Made by a program: the position numbers and the translations under genes | Assembly: GCA_900637675.1 (NCBI GenBank) | Contig: LR134389.1 | Location: forward strand, 372,001 to 436,000 | Direction: 5' to 3' | DNA length: 64,000 nucleotides | DNA from: Streptococcus equi subsp. equi | GTDB lineage: Bacteria > Bacillota > Bacilli > Lactobacillales > Streptococcaceae | Part shown: positions 57,441 through 64,000 of the stretch, piece by piece | Layout of the letters: the number at the start of each line of letters is the position of its first letter | Position numbering within the stretch: the first letter of the stretch is position 1 | The notes under the pieces: model-generated | Databases searched by the model: none | What the model saw: only the letters and a program-made list of their open reading frames with translations | What the model was told of the DNA's origin: nothing

Positions 57441-58219
57441 GTCATGAGCAAGGCTTGATTCGTGTAGAGGATTTGTCCTTTACTTATCGTGATAGGCCTA
57501 TTTTAGATAGGCTGAGCTTTACCATTCCAAAAGGCAAGATAACGACAATCATGGGGGCAAACGGCTGTGGCAAATCAACCCTACTAGGTCTGCTGACTAA
57601 AAATATCCCCGTTAAGTCTGGGCAAATTTTCTTAGAGGGACAAGCTATTAGCTCTATTAGTCTTAAGCAGTTTGCCCAAAAAGTAGCCGTTGTGCATCAG
57701 GATAATCAGGCGGTAGCAGATCTTCTGGTGGGTGATTTGGTGGCTGTGGCAAGCCAAGCCCATCGGCGTTTTTTTAAGGGATCAAGTCAAGAGGACGATG
57801 ACATTGTTGCTTGGGCCTTAGAGGTGACTAATCTAAGGGAATTGGCCTTTAGGGAAATGCAGGAGCTATCTGGTGGTGAAAAGCAAAGGGTCTGGATTGC
57901 TATGGCGCTTGCCCAAAAAACAGGTGTCTTAGTGCTTGATGAGCCAACCACTTATCTTGATATTAAGTACCAGCTGGACATTTTAGCCCTCATCAAAAAA
58001 ATCAATCAGGAGCTAGGAATGACCATTATCATGGTGTTACATGATATTAATCAGGCCTTGGCTGTTTCGGATTGTGTGCTTGGGCTGCAAAAAGGTGCCA
58101 TCTATGCCCAAGGCAGTCCACAGGAGGTTCTTGATCAGGCTTTTGTGGAGGCGGTTTTTGGGGTGAGCTTGCCCTTTATTGAAAAGCAGGATAGGCGATT
58201 TGTTCTTACCACTTTATGA
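57437..58219 (+). CDS. htsC: Haem ABC transporter ATPase HtsC
   Basis: A 260-residue ATPase with Walker A GANGCGKST, signature LSGGEKQRV, Walker B VLVLDEPTTYLD and a switch His in MVLHDINQAL. It overlaps htsB by four bases. With htsA and htsB it forms the haem importer. Also called SiaC. Confidence 0.94.
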   Translation: MSHEQGLIRVEDLSFTYRDRPILDRLSFTIPKGKITTIMGANGCGKSTLLGLLTKNIPVKSGQIFLEGQAISSISLKQFAQKVAVVHQDNQAVADLLVGDLVAVASQAHRRFFKGSSQEDDDIVAWALEVTNLRELAFREMQELSGGEKQRVWIAMALAQKTGVLVLDEPTTYLDIKYQLDILALIKKINQELGMTIIMVLHDINQALAVSDCVLGLQKGAIYAQGSPQEVLDQAFVEAVFGVSLPFIEKQDRRFVLTTL

Positions 58220-58264
58220 GACAAATAAAAAATGAATGATAGATAGGAATAAGGCGACGATTAT

Positions 58265-60028
58265 ATGAACGATACAACTGAAAAAATATCACGCGCAAAG
58301 AAAAAAATGCTTTTAAGGCGTTTAAAGGAGCGTATTGCTCCTAAGCGTTTTTTGCTTTATGTGTCGGCCTTTTTATCTTGGCTGCAATTTTTGATGCGTT
58401 TAATGAGCTTTTACTTAATTGCTAAGCAATTCACAGCCTTTTTAGCAGGTCAAGCCCTGCAATTGACAAGGCTGCTTGTTATCCTTTTGATTTTAAATGC
58501 TGTTGGCTTTGGCTTGGCGATGATTGCAAAGCAGCTGCAGGGCCTAGCTTCGCAATTTGCGCGTGACTCGCTCAAGCAATCCTTTTTTGATGCCTTTATT
58601 GCTATGGACGGGCAATTTGATCAGCAGTCAACAGAGGCTGATGTGTTAACGGTTGCCTCACAAGGGATTGATAGCTTGGATACCTATTATTCCTATTACC
58701 TATCGCTTGCAATGCTAACAGCTTTTAATTGCACAACGGTCTTACTGCTTGTTTTTTTGATCTATCCTATAGGGGGCTTGGTCTTTATCTTGTCTTTGCC
58801 CTTGATTCCCATATCCATTGTTGCTATGCAAAAACGCTCTAAAAGGATCATGAACCATTACTGGTCAACCTATATGGACGTTGGCAATCTATTTATGGAC
58901 GATCTCAAGGGGCTAAATACCCTTTATTCCTATCAGGCAGATGAAAGGTATGAGGAAAGCTTTGTCAATAAGGCAGAGGCCTTTCGTAAGGCTACCATGC
59001 AGCTCTTGGGCTTTCAGCTGCAAGCGGTTGGCTATATGGACGCTGTCATGTATCTTGGCATTGGCTTATCTGGCTTTTTAGCGGTTCAGGCTCTGTCAGC
59101 TGGTGGTATATCCTTTTTTGACTTTCTCTTTTTTATCCTGATTGCAACGGAATTTTTTGCCCCTATTAGGGAGCAGGGCTATGGCATGCACCTAGTCATG
59201 ATGAATACTAAAATGGCAGATCAAATCTTTGGCTTTTTAGATAGTGTTGAGGCTGTTGACCAAGACAAGGGAGTTGCCTTACCGGCCTTTGATCGTATTG
59301 ATATTCAAGATTTGTCCTTTTCACATGGGGAAAAGGCTTTGCTAAGAGACATCACGATGACTATCAAAAAGGGTGAGCTAACAGCTGTTGCAGGTGTTTC
59401 AGGACAGGGTAAGACTAGTCTTGCACAGCTCCTGTTGAAGCGCTATCAGGCAGATAGCGGTCAGATATTCCTTGGTGATGTGACGATTGATCTGGCTTCT
59501 AAACAGGCCATCAATCAGGAAATACTCTACGTTTCTGACCAGTCAACGCTGCTTAATATGAGTATTTATGAGAACCTTGCTATGGCAGCTCAGCTGACTA
59601 GAAAGGAGCTGCTTAGCTGGATTGATGAGCATGGCATTTTGAGCTTTATTTACTGGCTACCTGATGGGATTGATACCATTGTAGGTGAGAATGGCTGTCA
59701 CTTATCTGCAGGGCAAAGACAGCAGGTGATTTGTGCTAGGGCCTTATTGAGCCAGCGTTCCTGTTATATTTTTGATGAGGCTACCTCAAGTCTTGATGCT
59801 GAGAATGAAGCTGCTATTCACAGACTGCTTCAGCAATTGGCTAAACAGGCCATTGTAATTGTCATCACTCATAAGATGAAATATTTGAAGCAGGCTGATC
59901 AGGTGCTCTTTTTAAGCCCTGAGCAGTCTGCTAGCTTGGCTAGCCCAAGAGAGCTTTACCGCCATCATTTGGCCTATCGTCAATTAGTTGATACACAAGT
60001 AGAATTGGAGGCAAATCTTTATGGTTAA
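58265..60028 (+). CDS. siaD: ABC exporter half-transporter SiaD
   Basis: A 587-residue exporter-type half-transporter, with six membrane helices (about residues 30-310) then an ATPase domain with Walker A GVSGQGKTS, signature LSAGQRQQV and Walker B CYIFDEATSSLD. In S. pyogenes siaD lies in this place in the haem operon. The substrate is not known from sequence. It overlaps siaE by 8 bases, so the two likely form a heterodimer. Confidence 0.85.
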   Translation: MNDTTEKISRAKKKMLLRRLKERIAPKRFLLYVSAFLSWLQFLMRLMSFYLIAKQFTAFLAGQALQLTRLLVILLILNAVGFGLAMIAKQLQGLASQFARDSLKQSFFDAFIAMDGQFDQQSTEADVLTVASQGIDSLDTYYSYYLSLAMLTAFNCTTVLLLVFLIYPIGGLVFILSLPLIPISIVAMQKRSKRIMNHYWSTYMDVGNLFMDDLKGLNTLYSYQADERYEESFVNKAEAFRKATMQLLGFQLQAVGYMDAVMYLGIGLSGFLAVQALSAGGISFFDFLFFILIATEFFAPIREQGYGMHLVMMNTKMADQIFGFLDSVEAVDQDKGVALPAFDRIDIQDLSFSHGEKALLRDITMTIKKGELTAVAGVSGQGKTSLAQLLLKRYQADSGQIFLGDVTIDLASKQAINQEILYVSDQSTLLNMSIYENLAMAAQLTRKELLSWIDEHGILSFIYWLPDGIDTIVGENGCHLSAGQRQQVICARALLSQRSCYIFDEATSSLDAENEAAIHRLLQQLAKQAIVIVITHKMKYLKQADQVLFLSPEQSASLASPRELYRHHLAYRQLVDTQVELEANLYG

Positions 60029-61703
60029 GAGTGATTACAGCACCTACCGGCTAGTTTTACGATTGCTTGCTATGATGAAGCATTTGCTGGCTTGGATAGC
60101 TCTGGCGGTGATGTTTGCAGTGCTGGGCTTTGTGCTTACCGTTGGCATTCCTACCAGCTTAGCCTATCTGGGCTTAGAGGTGATGGCTGGTCATGCTATT
60201 ACCTTTAAATGGCTTTATCTATTTGTTGCTATGGCACTGCTAAGGGGGCTTGTTCGTTATGGAGAGCATTATTTTGGGCATTTTGTTGCCTTTCATAGCC
60301 TGGCAGCCTTTCGCAGGATTGTCTTTAAAAAGCTAAGAGCACTCTCGCCGGCACGCTTAGACAGTCAGGACAGCGGGCACCTGTTAAAGATGATTGGCGA
60401 GGATATTGAGGCCTTGGAGGTCTTTTTTGCCCACACGCTTGCCCCTATTTGTACGGCGTTTATTTCAGCTAGCTTGATGGCCTATTACCTTTGGCAGGTT
60501 AGCTGGAAGTTAGCCTTGGGGGCTATTGTGACCTATGTGCTTTTGGCTGTTATTATTCCAGTGTATTTTTCAAACGTCCTTCAATCACTGCTCAAAAAGC
60601 AAAATGAAGGGCGCAGGGCTTATGTGTCAAGCTTTTTAGAGAGTCTCAGATCTGTTAAGGATTTGCTGCAATTTCAAAGCATTGAGAAGCGCTTTAAGCT
60701 CTTATCCAATCAGAGCAAGCATGTTAATGCGCTTGATCGTCAGGTGGCACAGGCTCAATTTTTACAAATGGCGATAACCTTTTTGGCTCTTGGCTTGTCT
60801 ATTTTGACCTTTGCTTATGTTACTCTTTTTGAGCTGAGTCAGCAGACGGTGACGTTTGCTGGTGGGTTGCTGGCTTTTGTTGCCTTTACAGCCTCCTTTG
60901 CACCCTTTTTAGAATTGGGGCGTTTGCCGCTTGGCTTCAAGCGTGCCATGAATGCTGCTAGGAATGTCTTTCAGCTTTTAGATGAAGAAGCGTTAGTAGA
61001 TAAGGGAGATCAGCGTATTTCCTCGGTAACAAGGATTGCTGTTGAGGATCTGACCTTTGCTTATCCCAAGCATCAGGAGACTATTTACCACCACTTATCC
61101 GTCGCTTTTGAAAAGAAAGGCATTATCGGTATTCAGGGAGAGTCAGGCTCTGGGAAGTCAACTCTGATGAAGATCATTATGAAATGGTACAATTGGCAAG
61201 CTGGTCATATTTTCCTGAGTGAGGTTGACAGTCAAACGCTAAATGCTGCTTCCCTACAGGCTAACTTTGCCTATGTCCCACAGAATGCGCAGCTATTTCA
61301 GCAAACACTTCGTGACAATATCACACTTGGTCGTAAGGACATTTCAGATGATGATATCATGGAACTTGCTGAGGCCTGTGGCATGAAGGAGCGTATCCTA
61401 GCCTGTGATGAGGGGCTAGATACCCTAGTGAGAGGATCAGCAGACTTTTCAGCTGGTGAAGCCCAGCGCTTGGAATTGATGCGGGCTCTATTGAAGCGGG
61501 CGGATTGCTATATTTTTGATGAGCCAACATCAAACTTAGATTCGCTGAATGAAGCCATCTTTATTGATTTGATTAAAAAGCATTGCCGGGGAATGGTCTT
61601 TTTGATTTCACATCGGCCATCCACCTTGGCCTGTGCAGACCAGCTATTTTGTGTGAGAAATGGTTTTTTGAAGGAGGTAAACAATGAAAGGGTTAACCAT
61701 TAA
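60021..61703 (+). CDS. siaE: ABC exporter half-transporter SiaE
   Basis: A 560-residue partner of SiaD. Six membrane helices, then an ATPase with Walker A GESGSGKST, signature FSAGEAQRL and Walker B CYIFDEPTSNLD. Both catalytic glutamates of the pair are kept. The 3' end overlaps the next gene by 20 bases and contains its AAGGAGG ribosome site. Confidence 0.85.
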   Translation: MVKSDYSTYRLVLRLLAMMKHLLAWIALAVMFAVLGFVLTVGIPTSLAYLGLEVMAGHAITFKWLYLFVAMALLRGLVRYGEHYFGHFVAFHSLAAFRRIVFKKLRALSPARLDSQDSGHLLKMIGEDIEALEVFFAHTLAPICTAFISASLMAYYLWQVSWKLALGAIVTYVLLAVIIPVYFSNVLQSLLKKQNEGRRAYVSSFLESLRSVKDLLQFQSIEKRFKLLSNQSKHVNALDRQVAQAQFLQMAITFLALGLSILTFAYVTLFELSQQTVTFAGGLLAFVAFTASFAPFLELGRLPLGFKRAMNAARNVFQLLDEEALVDKGDQRISSVTRIAVEDLTFAYPKHQETIYHHLSVAFEKKGIIGIQGESGSGKSTLMKIIMKWYNWQAGHIFLSEVDSQTLNAASLQANFAYVPQNAQLFQQTLRDNITLGRKDISDDDIMELAEACGMKERILACDEGLDTLVRGSADFSAGEAQRLELMRALLKRADCYIFDEPTSNLDSLNEAIFIDLIKKHCRGMVFLISHRPSTLACADQLFCVRNGFLKEVNNERVNH

Positions 61704-62277
61704 AGATATCATGACAACAGGCGCCTTTGCCGCCCTCTATTTCGTTTGTGTGGGGCTAGGAGCCATGCTGAGCATTCTGTTTGATCGCTCAGGCAATATG
61801 CTCTATGCGCCAGCCTTTGCGGCCTTGCTTGGCGGGCCAGTTTATATGCTATTAATCGCTAAGCTGCAGACCTTTGGACCGATAAGCCTAGTAGGAATTA
61901 TTATGGGAAGCTTTTTCTTTTTGACAGGTCATTTTTTTGCTTCAATGCTACCAGCTATTCTTTTTGGCTGTTTGGCAGATGGCATAGCCCTTTTAGGAAA
62001 ATATCAATCTAGACTAGTGAATCTCTTGTCTTATCTTGTTTTTGCCTTTGTTAACAGTGGTCCTATTATTTTAATGTGGCTGTTGAAGGACGCCTATATC
62101 CAGAGTCTTTTAGCGCGTGGTAAGGACATGGCATATGTTAACCGTATCATGTATGACTTTACCGTTGCAAATGTTAGCTGGTTTGTTGGTGTTGTCCTTC
62201 TTTGTGCCTTAGTAGGTGGCCTTTTTGGTCAATACCTGCTGAAAAAGCATTTTGCTAAGTCAGGAATGCTTTTATGA
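61684..62277 (+). CDS. siaF: ECF transporter S-component-like (MptD/TrpS family)
   Basis: A 197-residue integral membrane protein with about six helices and short loops (KDIMTTGAFAALYFVCVGLG; FLTGHFFASMLPAILFGCLADG). It matches the MPTS-type substrate-binding components of energy-coupling-factor transporters. It is followed directly by T- and A-component genes, so these three should form one importer. Location in the haem operon suggests a haem- or metal-related substrate, but this is inference. Confidence 0.82.
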   Translation: MKGLTIKDIMTTGAFAALYFVCVGLGAMLSILFDRSGNMLYAPAFAALLGGPVYMLLIAKLQTFGPISLVGIIMGSFFFLTGHFFASMLPAILFGCLADGIALLGKYQSRLVNLLSYLVFAFVNSGPIILMWLLKDAYIQSLLARGKDMAYVNRIMYDFTVANVSWFVGVVLLCALVGGLFGQYLLKKHFAKSGMLL

Positions 62278-62954
62278 GGCTTGATGTTCGCACAAAATTG
62301 CTCCTGTTAATTCTAGCCAATGCCTGCTTCTTTTTTCGGATTGATGGCTGGCTGGGGACGATGATTATAGGTGTTTTGCTTGGCATTTTGTTTTGGCTTG
62401 GTCAAGGGCGTCTGGCAATCGGTATGACACTGCTCTATGCCTTACTGCTTGCTTTGTCTGTATTGCCGCTTCATGTGCTGCCAGCCTATCTGTTTAGGCT
62501 GCTGAGCTTTGCAGCTGTTGCTGGTCAATTGCTTTACCCATCTGTGCTTGCTGCTTTGATTTTTGTCAAGACAACGACTGCCTACGAGCTTGTGCATGGG
62601 CTGCGAAAATGGCATGTGCCAGAGGTTTGTCTGTTGACTCTTGCTGTCATGCTGCGTTTTTTACCTAAGATCAGGCAAGAAGGAAAGATTATTCGGCAAT
62701 CTCTGAAAATCAGGGGCATTTTCTTGGACAGCTGGGCTATTGTCAGACAGCCAAGGCGGTATATGGAGTATCTCTTGGTACCGCTGTTGATGTCATTGCT
62801 GAGAAGTAGTCAGGACTTAACCATTGCTAGCCTAACAAAAGGGCTAGCAATCAAAAAGGGAGCAAGTGAGTGCTTCGTATCACATCTATCATGGAAGGAT
62901 TGGGGGGTACAGATTTGGATATTTGTGACGATAGCCTACATGGTTCTCCAGTGA
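62274..62954 (+). CDS. siaG: ECF transporter T component (CbiQ-like)
   Basis: A 226-residue transmembrane coupling component. The N-terminal LDVRTKLLLLILANACFFF is typical of the family, and helices follow to about residue 120. The cytosolic coupling region has MLRFLPKIRQEGKIIRQSLKIRG, the Ala-Arg-Gly-type box region. It overlaps siaF by four bases (ATGA). Confidence 0.85.
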   Translation: MRLDVRTKLLLLILANACFFFRIDGWLGTMIIGVLLGILFWLGQGRLAIGMTLLYALLLALSVLPLHVLPAYLFRLLSFAAVAGQLLYPSVLAALIFVKTTTAYELVHGLRKWHVPEVCLLTLAVMLRFLPKIRQEGKIIRQSLKIRGIFLDSWAIVRQPRRYMEYLLVPLLMSLLRSSQDLTIASLTKGLAIKKGASECFVSHLSWKDWGVQIWIFVTIAYMVLQ

Positions 62955-64000
62955 TCAAGGCAAAGCAGCTGCAGTTTTCCTATACCAATCGTAGGCAGAC
63001 TGCCTGTGAGCTCAGGGATTGTCAGATAGAGGCAGGTCAATTTATCGTGCTTTGTGGTCAGTCAGGCTCAGGCAAGTCAACCTTTCTTAAGCTGCTCAAT
63101 GGCTTGATTCCAGACTATTTTTCAGGACAATTACAAGGAAGTCTGAAAGTACTGTCTCATCAGGCTGGTCAGGCTAGTGTTGAAGTGCTGTCAAGGCAGG
63201 TTTCCTCTGTCTTTCAAAACCCAGCCAGCCAATTTTTCTATCGTGAGGTCAAGCATGAGCTTGTTTTTCCTTGTGAAAATCAAGGCTTAGAGCCAGCTCT
63301 TATCCTTGAGAGGCTGGATACCTTGGCAGCTGATTTTGACATCAAGGACTTACTAGAAGCAGATATGCTTAAGCTATCTGGTGGTCAAAAGCAGCGGGTG
63401 GCTATTGCAGCAGCTATCATGCAAGGGACAGCTATCATGGTTTTTGATGAGCCAACAGCCAATTTGGACCATGCTAGTGTAGCAGCGGTCAAGGCTTATT
63501 TAAAGCAGCTTAAGGCTGCTGGCAAAACCATTATTGTCGCTGAGCACCGCTTGCATTATTTGCTGGATTTGGCAGACCATTTTTACTATTTTTCAGCTGG
63601 TAGGCTAGAGCGCGTATTAAGCCCCAAGGATCTGCTAGCTTTGCCAGATCAGGAACGTGAGGAGCTAGGACTAAGACGATGTGAGTTGACTGCTGTGACT
63701 AAGGCTTTGCGGGCAAAAACTGTTTTTGAGCATTATGATCCAGAGCATGCCTTGCAAATCAAGCAGCTAGAGGTCAAGGCAGGCAGCAGGGTTTTGTATC
63801 ACCTCAATCAGCTCAGCTTTGGTGCAGGGCAAATCACTGGCATTACCGGAGCTAACGGTTTGGGAAAATCGCAGTTGGCTTTATATCTGGCAGGTATTTT
63901 TGAAGCAAAAGAGGCCAAGATCAGCTATCTGGGTGTCACCCTGCCTGCTAAGGACAGGCTTTCAATCACAAGCCTAGTGTTGCAGGACGTTGGGCTACAG
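62951..64000 (+). CDS. siaH: ECF transporter duplicated ATPase, 3' end outside window
   Basis: An energy-coupling ATPase with two tandem nucleotide-binding domains. The first has GQSGSGKST, LSGGQKQRV and MVFDEPTANLD with a switch His in VAEHRLHYL. The second begins near LQIKQLEVKAGSRVLYHLNQ with Walker A GANGLGKSQ and runs off the window. I give GTG 62951, overlapping the siaG stop (GTGA). The frame is open to GTG 62870, where AAGGGAG lies upstream, so the true start may be up to 81 bases earlier. Confidence 0.82.
   Translation, partial: MIKAKQLQFSYTNRRQTACELRDCQIEAGQFIVLCGQSGSGKSTFLKLLNGLIPDYFSGQLQGSLKVLSHQAGQASVEVLSRQVSSVFQNPASQFFYREVKHELVFPCENQGLEPALILERLDTLAADFDIKDLLEADMLKLSGGQKQRVAIAAAIMQGTAIMVFDEPTANLDHASVAAVKAYLKQLKAAGKTIIVAEHRLHYLLDLADHFYYFSAGRLERVLSPKDLLALPDQEREELGLRRCELTAVTKALRAKTVFEHYDPEHALQIKQLEVKAGSRVLYHLNQLSFGAGQITGITGANGLGKSQLALYLAGIFEAKEAKISYLGVTLPAKDRLSITSLVLQDVGLQ

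Overview
The window is low-GC Firmicute DNA. Gene content and protein sequences point to Streptococcus equi: an SzPSe-type M-like surface protein, an EndoS-type IgG endoglycosidase, the Isp/Shr/Shp/Hts haem-uptake locus in the order seen in pyogenic streptococci, and sucrose (scr) genes beside the endoglycosidase gene. The N-terminal sequence of the surface protein favours subsp. equi. That assignment rests on remembered family sequences, not on a search.

Layout. 1-9.5 kb is core: a membrane protein fragment, recD2, lepB and rnhC on the minus strand, then zapA, cvpA and mutS2 on the plus strand, then a minus-strand HOSCN-reductase-like flavoprotein divergent from trxA. 10.2-12.1 kb carries szP (its PEPK repeat tract frameshifted) and a small secreted protein, which share an upstream motif. 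mutY follows. 13.5-14.6 kb holds a hicB remnant and an odd transcription unit with three tiny ORFs sharing the residues RYKNGD. rpsF-ssb-rpsR, an IS3-family element, a DUF1129-like gene, corA, uvrA, an Xaa-Pro peptidase, a dCMP deaminase, an IS1202-like element, efp, an Asp23-family gene and nusB come next. 27.8-30.3 kb is a type VII secretion (LXG/Ntox44) effector module in which three of four genes are broken. 30.7-40.9 kb is sucrose/fructose/mannose metabolism (scrR, scrB, scrA, scrK, manA) enclosing the EndoS-like gene. A MITE-like element lies before secA, then acpS and alr. An IS1634-family element, split by a second copy of the IS3 element, precedes isp. The rest is the haem locus shr-shp-htsABC-siaDEFGH, cut off at the window end.

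Eight single-base losses interrupt seven genes: rnhC (two), szP, rpsF, the DUF1129-like gene, uvrA, the putative immunity gene and shr. Every one can be restored by adding one base to a short run. rpsF, uvrA and rnhC are housekeeping genes, so under-called homopolymers in the assembly are the simplest explanation, although szP and shr could be truly variable. The two in-frame stop codons in the LXG module are a different kind of lesion and look like genuine decay.

The features most worth a second look are the RYKNGD small-ORF unit with a near-consensus promoter over a cre-like site; the decayed LXG-Ntox44 module; the 87-bp target duplication of the IS1634-family element, which has restored the isp promoter; the MITE-like element upstream of secA; and the motif shared by szP and its neighbour.
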